Below, in pieces: positions 49,885 through 61,771 of a DNA stretch of 64,000 bases. How positions within the stretch are numbered: position 1 is the stretch's first letter; every line of letters begins with the position of its first letter. The notes under the pieces are model-generated. The model worked only from the letters and a program-made list of their open reading frames with translations. It searched no databases and was not told the origin of the DNA. Made by a program: the position numbers and the translations under genes. The DNA is from Mycobacteroides saopaulense (lineage in GTDB: Bacteria > Actinomycetota > Actinomycetes > Mycobacteriales > Mycobacteriaceae): positions 186,001 to 250,000 of the forward strand of contig NZ_CP010271.1 of the NCBI RefSeq assembly GCF_001456355.1. The letters are read 5' to 3'.

Positions 49885-50304
49885 ATGGCCGCACAACCGT
49901 TCCGCCAACACGTGCAGCGACCGCGCGGTGCTGTCGACCACCACACGCATCAGCACCTTCTCGGAGTGATCGTTGATATCAACCCCGTCGAGATACGTGG
50001 TGAGGTCGGTGCCGCCGCCGTCTGTGGCGGTGAGGCCATGGCCGATGGTCCAGCGAGCGGGGTCACCCTCGCGTACCGCACCCACGAACTCGACTGCCAG
50101 CAGAGCGCCCGGATCGGCGGCGACAACGGTGCACTCACCGGTGCCCAATAACCGGGTGCCCATGATCGCCGGGTGCGTAATGCGGTACTTGCAACCGACC
50201 ACCGGCCGGAACCCGCTGGTCTGCAGTGACCACAGATCGGGATCGACCATTTCCTGCCAGACCTGTTGCGGTGAATGTGCGAAAGATCGTTCAAACAAGA
50301 TCAT
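49870..50304 (-). CDS. SRPBCC-fold protein
   Basis: A 144-residue protein of the SRPBCC/polyketide cyclase fold. It starts with the usual MILFERSFAHSPQQVWQEMVDPDLW and ends with the long helix KVLMRVVVDSTARSLHVLAERL. It resembles the protein at 27488, including the DGVDINDHSEK turn before the helix. Ligand unknown. The stop lies in the terminator of the tRNA. It is 44 bp downstream of the GXWXG protein on the same strand. Confidence 0.72.
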   Translation of the reverse strand: MILFERSFAHSPQQVWQEMVDPDLWSLQTSGFRPVVGCKYRITHPAIMGTRLLGTGECTVVAADPGALLAVEFVGAVREGDPARWTIGHGLTATDGGGTDLTTYLDGVDINDHSEKVLMRVVVDSTARSLHVLAERLCGHKNTP

Positions 50305-50348
50305 TTCGGCGCCCTCACCCGGGCAGCTTAGACGGTCGTCAGCACGCG

Positions 50349-50900
50349 TCAGTCTCGGCGCAAGGTGAAGAAGTACGGCTGGTCCATGTCGCGCAGATCC
50401 ATGATGCCCAGCAGCGTCGCGTCATCGACCTTGCGGAAGTGGTCGATGATCGCCTTGTGGTCGTAGACCATGGCAGCGCTGACGGCGCCGCGGAACTCGA
50501 TGTTGCGTAGCCGGGCGCGGTGCTTATTTGTCCTGATCAGCGGCTTGAGCGCGGACAGGGCTGTCGGTGAGGTCCGCTTGACCATCGGGGACTCGGTCAA
50601 CCCGCTGATCCGGCCCGCCAGCCCCATCGGCGCCAGCATCGGATCGACCGCGAAGATGTCGCCGCCCCCGTCGCTGAACAGCAGCGGATGCACGTGGTCC
50701 ACGTCATCGAATTGCTTGCCGTACCAGCCGGAGACGGTGAGGATGCCGTCCATCGAATGCCCGGTCGGCACCTCGCCCCCGTGCCATCGCTGACCGATCA
50801 ACTCCTCTGCGCGCACCGGCTCCAGATTGTCGAAGAAGGTCAGTGCCTCCTGCGTGGTGGTGCCATGTTCCAGCGCGAGAAGATCCGACGTCGATGTCAT
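50349..50900 (-). CDS. GXWXG/DUF4334-domain protein
   Basis: A 183-residue protein. The N-terminal GXWXG domain has GQRWHGGEVPTGH (near residue 36), and the C-terminal DUF4334 domain follows (about 115-183; LRNIEFRGAVSAAMVYDHKAIIDHFRKVD). The combined layout is known in bacteria but not characterised; a ligand-binding or small-molecule enzyme role is possible. On the minus strand TAGGCT ends 6 nt before the ATG, a leaderless start. It is divergent from tgt. Confidence 0.82.
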   Translation of the reverse strand: MTSTSDLLALEHGTTTQEALTFFDNLEPVRAEELIGQRWHGGEVPTGHSMDGILTVSGWYGKQFDDVDHVHPLLFSDGGGDIFAVDPMLAPMGLAGRISGLTESPMVKRTSPTALSALKPLIRTNKHRARLRNIEFRGAVSAAMVYDHKAIIDHFRKVDDATLLGIMDLRDMDQPYFFTLRRD

Positions 50901-50907
50901 GACCTGA

Positions 50908-52173
<1,266 letters not shown>

Positions 52174-52217
52174 GCGGAATTAAGGCAGATCTCAGCATCC
52201 GGGCGCACACTGAACAG

Positions 52218-53443
<1,226 letters not shown>

Positions 53444-53447
<4 letters not shown>

Positions 53448-54877
53448 CGCGCGACGGATTTCTCCAGACGCTGTTCCAGCCGGTCCTGCACCACCGACAT
53501 CGCCATGCAGACGATCCAGTAGTAGACGCCGGCGGTGACGTAGAGCGTGAAGAACTGAAAGGTCGGTGCGGCCGCGACCTGCGCGGTGCGCATCACGTCG
53601 GTCACCAGGATCGCCGAGGCCAGCGAGGTGTCTTTGACCAGCGAGATCAGCGTATTCGACAACGGCGGCACCGCGACCCGGCTGGCCTGCGGAATCACGA
53701 TGCGCCACAGCGTGGTGCTGTAACTCATGCCCAGGCTCGAGGCGGCCTCCCACTGTCCGCGCGGGATGCTCAGGATGGACGATCGGATGATCTCCGCGGC
53801 ATAGCCGCCGACGTTGAGGCTGAACGCGATCACGGCCGCCGGGAACGGGCTGATCTTCACACCGAACTCGGGCAGCGCGAAGAAGATCAGGAACAACTGA
53901 AGCAGCAGCGGTGTGCCCCGGATGATCGAGATGTAGATCCGGGCGAGGCCGGAGATCGCCCGATGTTCGGACATGCGGGACAGTGCCACCCCGAGGGCGA
54001 TCACCAGTCCGATCGCGAAGCTGATGGCGGTCAGCGGAAGGGTGACCGTGAGCATCGCGCGTGCCATCGGCCACAGGTTGTCCAGCACCAGTTGGGTGTT
54101 GGATCTGCCCTGGGCCTCCGCTTCGGGTTGTGCCGTACCGCTGGCGTCTGCCTTGAGGTACTTCTCGGATATGCGGCTCAAGGTCCCGTCGGCCGAGAGC
54201 TGATCCAACGCCTTGTTGAGCTCGGGCAGCAGCCCGCTGTTCTTCCGGGCCGCGAAGCCCTGTTCGCTGCGCTCACCGGTAGTCCCCGCGATCTTCACGG
54301 CAGGATCGCCGGTGCTGGCCAAATAGGCGTAGACGGCGATGCTGTCGTTGATGACGACGTCGACCCGGCCCTGGCTCAGCAGCGTGATGGATTGGGTGAA
54401 TCCCTCGACCGCCTCCACGCGACCTCCGGCGTCGCGGGCGATCTGCGACCAGTTGCTCGTCGCGTTCTCGGCGGCTACCTTGCCCCGGACATCGGCCAAA
54501 CTGTGAATGGTGTTGTCACCGGCACGCGTGACGATCACGCCCTCACCCACCGCGTACGGTGTGGACAGGTCGTACTTGGCCCTGCGCTCGGGGGTGATCG
54601 TGACCTGGTTGGCCACCACATCGAAGCGCTCGGCGTCCAACCCGGCGAAGATCGCATCCCAGGGAATTTCGACGAATTCTACTGGGCGGCCTAGCTTCTC
54701 GCCCACGGCACGGGCGACATCGACGTCGTAGCCGGTCAGTTCCCCGGTCCGCGCGTCGTGAAAGCTGAACGGGGCATACACACCCTCGGTGCCGACCCGC
54801 AGCGGTTCTTGCGCCGGGCCCCCACAACCGGCTACCGCCAGCAGTGTCAGAAGTGCGAGCGCGAGGGCACGAAACAC
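53444..54877 (-). CDS. Fused substrate-binding lipoprotein and ABC permease, polar amino acid type
   Basis: A 477-residue fusion. The N-terminal lipoprotein signal (LLAVAGC, Cys18) leads into a PBPb-type binding domain (about 25-245; GTEGVYAPFSFHDARTGELTGYDVDVA). This is joined to a HisM-type permease (about 265-477) with the EAA loop near RGQWEAASSLGMSYSTTLWRIVIPQASR. No ATPase gene lies nearby, so it must use one encoded elsewhere. On the minus strand TAGCCT ends 6 nt before the GTG at 54877, a leaderless start. An amino acid substrate is inferred from family. Confidence 0.9.
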
Positions 54878-54922
54878 TGCGGGAGGCTAACACGATTCGG
54901 CCGGAACCCAGGCCTCTTCGGA

Positions 54923-55798
54923 TCAGCCCGGGTATATCCAAGGCTCACGGGGGATGCGCCGCGCGTCGAACTGCTGCAGCAGGTCGGTGGCGTCGGTGGC
55001 CACGTAACCCAGTGAATCGCAGATCAACCGGAAGGCGGGTTGTGCACCCAGGTCGGCGATGGTCACCGCCCCATCGCGTTTGGCCAGCCGTGCGCCTGCG
55101 GTGTTGAGCACCAACGGGACATGGGCGTACGTCGGTACCGGATACCCCAGCAGTGTGGCCAAGTACGCCTGCCTCGGCGTGGAGGCCAAGAGGTCGTCGC
55201 CGCGCACCACCTGGTCAATGCCCTGTGCGTGGTCGTCGATCACCACTGCCACGTTGTAGGCCGTCACGCCATCGCCGCGGCGGACCACGAAATCATCGAC
55301 CAGGCCGGTGTATTCACCGTGCAACAGATCCTGCACGGTGCAGGGCGAGTTCTGTGTGCGCAGCCGCAGTGCGGGCGGGCGCTGAGAACGGTCCAGACGG
55401 CGCTCTGCGCGTTGTGATTCCGACAGGTCGCGGCAGGTGCCCGGGTATGCTCCGGGTGGGGAATGTGGTGCAGTCGGAGCCTGGGCGATATCTTTTCTGC
55501 TGCAGTAGCATTCGTAGAGTAGTCCGCGAGATTCCAGCGATGCGATGGCGTCGCGGTAGGCGGCGGTGCGGTTGGACTGCCACATCACCGGTGCATCCCA
55601 CCGCACACCGATCGCGGCGAGATCCGTCAGCTGGCGATCGGCCACCTCGGCGCTGGTGCGGGTATCCAGATCCTCCACCCGCATCAGGAACCGGCGCCCG
55701 CTCGACCGCGCGAGTAGCCACGCCAACAGCGCCGTGCGTAGATTGCCTACATGCAGGTCGCCTGACGGGCTCGGCGCGAATCGCCCCGCACCCGTCAC
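54923..55798 (-). CDS. gluQ: Glutamyl-Q tRNA(Asp) synthetase
   Basis: A 291-residue GluRS-like enzyme lacking the anticodon-binding domain. It attaches glutamate to queuosine-34 of tRNA-Asp. The HIGH-type motif is APSPSGDLHVGNLRTAL (near residue 8), the zinc site is YECYCSR...YPGTC, and the KMSKS-like motif is LAKRDGAVTI (near 236). Its GTG start overlaps the ligC stop by four bases (GTGA), so it is coupled to ligC. It would need queuosine-modified tRNA, which agrees with the nearby tgt. Confidence 0.92.
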   Translation of the reverse strand: MTGAGRFAPSPSGDLHVGNLRTALLAWLLARSSGRRFLMRVEDLDTRTSAEVADRQLTDLAAIGVRWDAPVMWQSNRTAAYRDAIASLESRGLLYECYCSRKDIAQAPTAPHSPPGAYPGTCRDLSESQRAERRLDRSQRPPALRLRTQNSPCTVQDLLHGEYTGLVDDFVVRRGDGVTAYNVAVVIDDHAQGIDQVVRGDDLLASTPRQAYLATLLGYPVPTYAHVPLVLNTAGARLAKRDGAVTIADLGAQPAFRLICDSLGYVATDATDLLQQFDARRIPREPWIYPG

Positions 55799-56865
55799 AC
55801 CAGGCCCGGAACAATATCGTTGAGACTGAACTCAATTGGCCGTTCGAGTTGCTCGTAGGTGCACGAGCGCGGATCGCGGTCCGGACGCCAGCGGTTGAAC
55901 TGTGCGGTGTGACGGAACCGCACCCCCTCCATGTGGTCGTAGCGGACCTCGACCACCCGCTCGGGTCGCAGTGCGACAAATGACAGGTCTTTACCGGCAT
56001 TCCAGCGGGAGCCGGCGTTCTTCTGCGGGGTGCGCTCACCGGCCTCATGGGCGGCCCAGTTCCAGGGGTGATCCTCCAGGGGCGTGACGAGCGGCTGCAG
56101 TTCCTGGAAGAGCCGCTTACGCTCGGCCATCGGGAACGCCCCGATCACGCCGACCGAGGCGAGTGCGCCATCGTCCTGGTACAGGCCCAGCAGCAGCGAT
56201 CCGATCGCGTCGTCACCCGACTTGTGCACCCGATATCCCGCGACCACGCAATCGGCGGTTCGCTCCGGCTTGATCTTGAACATCACCCGCTTATCGGGTT
56301 GATAGGCGATGGCCAACGGTTTGGCGATGAGGCCGTCGGTGCCGGCACCCTCGAACTCCTCGAACCAGCGCTGGGCGGTGTCCTGATCGGTGGTGGCGGG
56401 GGTCAGATGTATCGAGGTCCCGGCACCCGAGAGCGCGTCCGTCAGCGCGGCGCGGCGCTCGCTGAACGGCCGATCCGTGTAGTCCGCGTCGTCCAGCGCC
56501 AGCAGGTCGAACGCGACGAACGAGGCGGGGGTCTGCTCGGCCAGCAGACGGACCCGGGAATCGGCCGGGTGGATCCGCTGCTGTAGCGCCTCGAAATCCA
56601 GGCCGGCTTCGGTGGCGATCACGATCTCCCCGTCGATCACGCACCGCTGCGGCAGCTCGGCCAGCACCGCCGCGACCAACTCGGGAAAGTACCGGGTCAG
56701 CGGCTTCTCGTTGCGGCTGCCCAGTTCCACCTCCTCGCCATCCCGAAAGATGATCGACCTGAACCCATCCCACTTGGGCTCATATGAGGCGTCTGCGGGG
56801 ATTTTCGCGACAGGTTTCGCGAGCATTGGTGCGATAGGAGGCATGACGGGCAGGTCCATTCCCAT
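55795..56865 (-). CDS. ligC: ATP-dependent DNA ligase LigC
   Basis: A 356-residue ATP-dependent DNA ligase, the counterpart of M. tuberculosis Rv3731, linked to repair. The adenylation motif is EPKWDGFRS with the catalytic Lys31, the DGE motif is VIDGEIVI, and the OB-fold C-terminal region follows (about 215-356). The ATG at 56865 is chosen because TACCGT (56872-56877 on the minus strand) ends 6 nt before it. An in-frame ATG six bases later is possible. It overlaps gluQ downstream and is divergent from the polymerase gene. Confidence 0.93.
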   Translation of the reverse strand: MGMDLPVMPPIAPMLAKPVAKIPADASYEPKWDGFRSIIFRDGEEVELGSRNEKPLTRYFPELVAAVLAELPQRCVIDGEIVIATEAGLDFEALQQRIHPADSRVRLLAEQTPASFVAFDLLALDDADYTDRPFSERRAALTDALSGAGTSIHLTPATTDQDTAQRWFEEFEGAGTDGLIAKPLAIAYQPDKRVMFKIKPERTADCVVAGYRVHKSGDDAIGSLLLGLYQDDGALASVGVIGAFPMAERKRLFQELQPLVTPLEDHPWNWAAHEAGERTPQKNAGSRWNAGKDLSFVALRPERVVEVRYDHMEGVRFRHTAQFNRWRPDRDPRSCTYEQLERPIEFSLNDIVPGLV

Positions 56866-56877
56866 ATGATGACGGTA
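56865..56877. promoter_or_regulatory. Overlapping divergent leaderless -10 boxes of ligC and the polymerase gene
   Basis: On the plus strand TATGAT (56865-56870) ends 7 nt before the ATG at 56878. On the minus strand TACCGT (56877-56872) ends 6 nt before the ATG at 56865. The two -10 boxes occupy the same 13 bp, so the two promoters probably compete for RNA polymerase. Confidence 0.6.
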
Positions 56878-57906
56878 ATGCCCACGCCCGCCGAGGAACT
56901 GGATGTCGACGGCATCGCCGTCCGGCTGAGCAACCCTGACAAGGTGTATTTCCCCCAGTTGGGGGCTGACGGCGGCACCAAGCGCCACCTCGCCGAGTAC
57001 TACCGCACCGTTGCCGCCGGGCCGATGATGAACGCGCTACGCGACCGGCCCACGCATCTGCAGCGTTTCCCCGACGGCATAGACGGTGAAGAGATCTATC
57101 AAAAGCGGCTGCCCAAGCACTATCCCGACTACCTGGACAGTTGCGAGGTCACCTTTCCGTCGGGCCGAACCGCAGAAGTCCTGCGGGTGACCAAACCCGC
57201 CGCCATCGTATGGGCAGCGCAGATGGGCACCGTGACCCTGCACCCATGGCAGGTCAGGTACCCCGATCTGGATCACCCCGACGAGCTGCGCATCGACTTG
57301 GATCCACAGCCGGGAACCGGATTCGACGAGGCCAAGGCGGTGGCTCTCGATGTGCTGCGTCCGTTGCTCCACGAGTTGGGCTTGGTCGCCTACCCGAAAA
57401 CCTCGGGCGGCCGCGGCATCCACGTCTATCTGCGCGTCGAGGCCCGTTGGGACTTCATCGAGGTGCGCCGGGCCGGCATCGCGCTGGCACGTGAGGTGGA
57501 ACGACGGGCACCGAAGCAGGTGACCACGTCCTGGTGGAAAGAGGAGCGCGGCGAGCGCATCTTCATCGACTTCAACCAGAACGCGCGCGATCGCACCATG
57601 GCGTCGGCGTACTCGGTGCGGCGCACCCCGATCGCCACCGTCTCCACCCCGCTGACGTGGGACGAGCTCATCGATGCCGAACCTGACGACCTCACCATCG
57701 CGACCGTGCCCGGGCTGCTGCGGAAACGCTCAGACCCCATGGCCGAGATGGACGACGCACCGCAGTCGATCGAGCCGCTGCTTGAGATGGTAGAACGGGA
57801 CGAGGCCAACGGACTGGGCGATATGCCCTATCCGCCGAACTACCCGAAGATGCCGGGAGAACCGAAACGCGTTCAGCCGTCCCGGGATACCGATAGGAAG
57901 CAGTAG
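56878..57906 (+). CDS. LigD-type primase-polymerase (Rv3730c-like)
   Basis: A 342-residue archaeo-eukaryotic primase-type polymerase, the stand-alone relative of the LigD polymerase domain. Motif 1 is LRIDLDPQPGTGFDEAK (near residue 135), motif with the catalytic His is KTSGGRGIHVYLRVEA (near 173), and motif 3 is IFIDFNQNARDRTMAS (near 226). It is divergent from ligC, as in M. tuberculosis, and probably acts in repair or gap filling with it. Start at 56878 from the -10 spacing; ATGs at 56866 and 56869 are alternatives. It overlaps the next gene by one base (TAGTG). Confidence 0.9.
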   Translation: MPTPAEELDVDGIAVRLSNPDKVYFPQLGADGGTKRHLAEYYRTVAAGPMMNALRDRPTHLQRFPDGIDGEEIYQKRLPKHYPDYLDSCEVTFPSGRTAEVLRVTKPAAIVWAAQMGTVTLHPWQVRYPDLDHPDELRIDLDPQPGTGFDEAKAVALDVLRPLLHELGLVAYPKTSGGRGIHVYLRVEARWDFIEVRRAGIALAREVERRAPKQVTTSWWKEERGERIFIDFNQNARDRTMASAYSVRRTPIATVSTPLTWDELIDAEPDDLTIATVPGLLRKRSDPMAEMDDAPQSIEPLLEMVERDEANGLGDMPYPPNYPKMPGEPKRVQPSRDTDRKQ

Positions 57907-59165
57907 TGACAGTCCGCAGCATGTCCTGGCGGACGGCTGTCGCGTGGTTGGCGGCCGGGGTCATCGCGGTGCTGCTGCAGCATTGGCTGATACCGCTGAA
58001 TGCCCCGAACAGCTTCGGGTTGTTTAGCAACGGCGGCGATCTGATGACCTACCGGTTCGGCGGTCTGCGAGTGTTGCATGGCGAGCCGTTGTACGCCACG
58101 GAGATTCCGGACGCGGGATGGTTCACCTACACCCCGTTCGCGGCGATGCTGTTCGCGCCGTTGGGTTTTGTGTCGCTGGGTACAGCGAAGATCATCTGGT
58201 TCCTGGTGAATCTGTCGGCGCTCTTCGCCATCATCTGGCGGTGCTGGCGCGTTCTCGGATTCTCGGCCAATGGCCCCCTGGCCGTCGCGTGCGCGGGAAT
58301 GAACTTGGTGGCCTGGGATATTCAGCCGATTCACGGCACCCTGTGGCAGGGGCAGGTCAACCTTGTACTGGCTGCGATCATCATTTGGGACCTCACCCGG
58401 CCGCAGGGAGCCCGCTGGCGCGGCTGGTCGGTGGGTGTGGCTTCCGGTGTCAAGCTCACCGCCGTCATCTTCGTCCCGTACCTGTTGATTTCCCGTCAGT
58501 GGCGGGCGGCAATTGCGGCGGTGACCGCGGCGGTCGGCACCGTGGCATGGGGGTGGATCGTGTTGGCATCGGATTCCTCCGACTACTGGTTGGGTGCGGT
58601 GCGCACCACCGGCCACATCGGCTCGTTGGACCATCCGGCCAACTCGTCGATTGGCGGCATGTTGTCGAATATATCTACGCCGCAACCCATGCCGACGTGG
58701 TTGTGGGTTCTGCTTGCGGGCGCCGCGGCGCTGCTGGGGATGGCGGCCGCGTGGCGTGCGCACCAAGCGGGCCGAGAGCTGTTGGCGGTCACCGTCGTCG
58801 GGATGGTCGGCTGTGTTGTGTCGCCGCTGGCCTGGACCCACCACTGGGTGTGGACGGTGCCGCTGATGGTCCTGCTGGTCAACCAGATCATGACTGCGGT
58901 CGGCACGGCGCGCTGGCGGTGGGCAACCGTGACCGCCGTGATCGCGGCACTCGTGTCCATGTGGTGGTACTGGGGGCTGTACGTGCGCGCGATGAGGATC
59001 GACCCCCACTTCGGTTCCTACATCACCGCATGGGACGCCGTCATCGCGCACATGTCCCGCGCGGAACGGGTATTCGACACCGGGCTCTACCCGTTGCTGT
59101 TCTTTGCGGTGGCGATTTGGGTGCTCTCCAGCACGTCGCGGCGCGGCGGTACCGTGCAGGAATGA
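57906..59165 (+). CDS. GT87-family polyprenol-phosphate-mannose-dependent glycosyltransferase-like membrane protein
   Basis: A 419-residue membrane protein with about ten helices. The first periplasmic loop contains the acidic NGGDLMTYRFGGLRVLHGEPLY (about 43-64), with the Asp typical of GT-C catalysis, and a later WQGQVNLVLAAIIIW. This is the GT87 (PimE-like, DUF2029) pattern for mannosylation or arabinosylation of envelope lipids. The GTG at 57906 overlaps the polymerase stop. It is followed by a lipoprotein gene with an ATGA overlap. Donor and acceptor unknown. Confidence 0.85.
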   Translation: MTVRSMSWRTAVAWLAAGVIAVLLQHWLIPLNAPNSFGLFSNGGDLMTYRFGGLRVLHGEPLYATEIPDAGWFTYTPFAAMLFAPLGFVSLGTAKIIWFLVNLSALFAIIWRCWRVLGFSANGPLAVACAGMNLVAWDIQPIHGTLWQGQVNLVLAAIIIWDLTRPQGARWRGWSVGVASGVKLTAVIFVPYLLISRQWRAAIAAVTAAVGTVAWGWIVLASDSSDYWLGAVRTTGHIGSLDHPANSSIGGMLSNISTPQPMPTWLWVLLAGAAALLGMAAAWRAHQAGRELLAVTVVGMVGCVVSPLAWTHHWVWTVPLMVLLVNQIMTAVGTARWRWATVTAVIAALVSMWWYWGLYVRAMRIDPHFGSYITAWDAVIAHMSRAERVFDTGLYPLLFFAVAIWVLSSTSRRGGTVQE

Positions 59166-59662
59166 AACGGTGGGTTGTTGCGACGCTGATGTTCAGCTTG
59201 TGCGGCTGCTCGTCGTGGGACGAACCCACGTCCACCCAGACGTCGTACACACCGCAACAGACCGGAGCGTCGCCGATCCGCTATGACTCCGAGCCGCTGG
59301 AGCAGCGGTTCCCCAAGCTGCCCAAGCCGGTGACCGGTGAATGGGTGCAGGGGTTCTTCAGCGACGAACCCCTGCCCGGGCCCGACACCACATATTGGGT
59401 AGACGCAATCATCGAAATGCCGCCGCAACAGCTGGCCGCTTACGTGGCGCCCTTCCGTTCCAGCATGGTGCTCGCAACACGACCCCGGCTGTGGAAGACG
59501 CTCGACACCGGCGTGCCCGCCGCGGCCCAGTTCGAACGCAGCGATGAGCTGGACCGGATGCTGTCCACCAAGACAGACAAGGGCGGCTGGGAGGTCAAGG
59601 CCTTCGCACCCAAGGACGGTTCGGTGCTGGTCCTGTCGGCGCGGGGCAAGGACGCGAGCTAG
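59162..59662 (+). CDS. Lipoprotein of unknown function
   Basis: A 166-residue precursor. The signal has a lipobox SLCGC (Cys about 16), then a Thr/Ser/Pro-rich linker and a globular domain (about 40-166) with EWVQGFFSDEPLPGPDTTYWVDAIIEMPP. Its ATG overlaps the GT87 stop (ATGA), so it is probably produced with the transferase. Its stop lies in CTAG shared with the convergent membrane protein gene. No family recognised. Confidence 0.78.
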   Translation: MKRWVVATLMFSLCGCSSWDEPTSTQTSYTPQQTGASPIRYDSEPLEQRFPKLPKPVTGEWVQGFFSDEPLPGPDTTYWVDAIIEMPPQQLAAYVAPFRSSMVLATRPRLWKTLDTGVPAAAQFERSDELDRMLSTKTDKGGWEVKAFAPKDGSVLVLSARGKDAS

Positions 59663-60336
59663 GAACGACGGGTGCGGCGGTTCCGCAGGCCGCGGGCCGG
59701 TTCGAGTGCGTCCTCACCCTCGGGCTTCTCGGAGGACTCTTCCGGTGTCTCGGTTGTCTCCGCGGCGTCAGGTTCCTCATCAGCCGTGGTCTCGTCGGAC
59801 GTTCCGGTCTCGTCGGTCGCGTCCGTATCCGTATCGGATGCGCCCTCGGCCACTTTCTTCTTGGTCTTGACCGGCCGAGGCTTGCGTTCCTTTTCGGGGA
59901 GCTCGGCCACAAATGCCAGCGGATAGGCCGCGAAGGCCAGGAGCCCGATGGCCGCGGCGGCGCCGTACACCCCGAACTCCCAGATGCCGAAGCGATCCAG
60001 GTTCAGCCAGATCTCGGTGACCGCCGTGCCGACAATCAAGGCTCCGGCCAGGAAGTGGCCGGTGAAGGCCGCCGCACGCAAGGTCAGCGCCAGCTGCGGC
60101 GTCGCGAACTCGGGTCGTCGGGTCCGCCGCCAGGACATGAGGGCCGGGATACCCGCTGCCGCCAGCAGAACACCGGCGGTGATGCGCATGGCGGTACCGA
60201 AGGCGTGGCTGGTGGCACCGTTCAACTCGGGCCAGCGGGGCAGCACGAAAAGAAAGAAAAGCAGTCCCGCGATCAAGGAGAGAGCGGCATGGCTGCTGGT
60301 CAGAACGATGGTCGCCGTCCGGCGTCCGGCAGCCAT
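59659..60336 (-). CDS. Four-helix membrane protein with acidic Thr/Glu-rich tail
   Basis: A 225-residue protein. Four membrane helices lie in residues 8-30, 45-65, 85-105 and 115-140. The C-terminus from about 150 to 225 is low-complexity, acidic and Thr/Glu/Asp-rich (DTDTDATDETGTSDETTADEEPD, interrupted by basic KTKKK and ARGLRNRRTRRS). The start is ATG at 60336 with AGGAGGG nearby. It is 25 bp from the tRNA-Ser gene. No family recognised with confidence. Confidence 0.72.
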   Translation of the reverse strand: MAAGRRTATIVLTSSHAALSLIAGLLFFLFVLPRWPELNGATSHAFGTAMRITAGVLLAAAGIPALMSWRRTRRPEFATPQLALTLRAAAFTGHFLAGALIVGTAVTEIWLNLDRFGIWEFGVYGAAAAIGLLAFAAYPLAFVAELPEKERKPRPVKTKKKVAEGASDTDTDATDETGTSDETTADEEPDAAETTETPEESSEKPEGEDALEPARGLRNRRTRRS

Positions 60337-60361
60337 TGCCCTCCTTGATGCGGTCCTGCAG

Positions 60362-60450
60362 TGGCGGAGGATAGGGGATTTGAACCCCTGAGGGCTATTA
60401 ACCCAACCCGCGTTCCAGGCGAGCGCCATAGGCCACTAGGCGAATCCTCC
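60362..60450 (-). tRNA. tRNA-Ser (anticodon GGA)
   Basis: An 89-nt class II tRNA on the minus strand, with an encoded CCA (60362-60364). Acceptor arms GGAGGAT/ATCCTCC, anticodon loop CTGGAAC, long variable arm and T-loop TTCAAAT. It reads UCC/UCU. Confidence 0.96.
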
Positions 60451-60455
60451 GTCGG

Positions 60456-61634
60456 TCATGGTAGCGGACTGGGCTGGGTGCCTATGTCCACCGTCGCCTT
60501 GACCGGCCCCGATGCACGCCGTGAGCTGGCCACGAGCACCGCGCCGCCGACCAAAGCGGCCACCAGCAGGCCCAGCAGCGGGCGGAATCCGAGGGCATGT
60601 GCGAGGTACGGCGCGGAGCTGGCGCCGAGAAAGACGGTGAATCCGTACAGGGCGGTACCGGCCCCGCGCCGGGGCGCCGCCCTATCGCCGAACATGGTGA
60701 CCATGGCCGTCGAGGCGACGGCGATACCGGCGACGAAGATGTTGCTGCCGATGATGATGACTGGAATGGAGTTGGCGCCGAGGGCCTCCACCGTCAGACC
60801 CGCTGCGGCCAGCGCGTAGCCGGCCAGCGCGCCGGTCTCGGTGCCGACCTTGCCCACCCATGACCCCACGAACGGGGCCACCAGCATCCCGGGGATGCCG
60901 GCCAGCCGAATGGTGGTGCCCATGGATTCGGGCAGATGCAACGCATCCACCAGCTGTGTTGCCAGGCTGGCGTACATCGCCACGAACGACAGCATCAGCA
61001 CGAAGACGGCGGCCAGTGGTACCGCGATGTCCGCGCGAGTGAGGAGCCGGGCTTGTGCGGTGAAGCCGGACACCACCCGCGCCGAGGAATCCCCGCTGGG
61101 CTCCTCGCGCATGACCACCGCCAACAGGGCGACATTGCCAGCGAGCCCGATCGCACTGACCCAGAACAGCCACTGCCAGCCCCAGGCGTCCGTGACGACC
61201 GAGGCCAGCACCTGTCCGAGCACCCCGGCCATCAGATACGCGGTGGACACCGCGCCGATCGCGGTGGTCGCGGTGCGCCGAGGCAGTACCTCTCCCAGGT
61301 AGCTCAGTGCCGACGGCGAGAACGCACCGCCGGCGAAACCCTGCAGCACACGGAGCAATCCGAACAGCGCGGGTGTGGGGGCGAACGGAAGCAGAAGGGT
61401 CAAGATGGCCATGGCGGACACGCCGGCCAGCAGTACACGCCGGCGACCGAACCTGTCGGTGATCGGACCGAACAGCAGGAATCCCGCGGCGTAACCGAAG
61501 AGTGCCGCGGAGAGGGCGGGCGTCATGTTCTGTCCGCCGTAGGACGACGACACCACATCGTGGATCGGAATCCACACGTAAAGCTGCATGGTGACCTGCA
61601 GCGCGCACAGCACGATCAGGACAACCCGCGTCAT
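60456..61634 (-). CDS. Major facilitator superfamily transporter
   Basis: A 392-residue MFS carrier with twelve predicted helices. The loop 2-3 motif A is GPITDRFGRRRVLLAG (near residue 55-70), and the second-half signature is WVGKVGTETGALAGYAL. The layout resembles YnfM-type and other drug or metabolite exporters. The ATG at 61634 is preferred over a TTG 36 bases upstream. It is 6 bp downstream (in transcription sense) of nothing but the tRNA and is divergent from the esterase gene. Substrate unknown. Confidence 0.85.
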   Translation of the reverse strand: MTRVVLIVLCALQVTMQLYVWIPIHDVVSSSYGGQNMTPALSAALFGYAAGFLLFGPITDRFGRRRVLLAGVSAMAILTLLLPFAPTPALFGLLRVLQGFAGGAFSPSALSYLGEVLPRRTATTAIGAVSTAYLMAGVLGQVLASVVTDAWGWQWLFWVSAIGLAGNVALLAVVMREEPSGDSSARVVSGFTAQARLLTRADIAVPLAAVFVLMLSFVAMYASLATQLVDALHLPESMGTTIRLAGIPGMLVAPFVGSWVGKVGTETGALAGYALAAAGLTVEALGANSIPVIIIGSNIFVAGIAVASTAMVTMFGDRAAPRRGAGTALYGFTVFLGASSAPYLAHALGFRPLLGLLVAALVGGAVLVASSRRASGPVKATVDIGTQPSPLP

Positions 61635-61771
61635 TTCTGCACTATTGACAGGGCTCGGGTGTATCGGCAACCAGCGGCGCGATTGTCCGTCACCTCCGAG
61701 ATGCGCTGATTCCCAGTGATTCTCCAGAATGTGTGAAACCTGTTTTCAGGAATCGTAGGGACAATCGGGGC

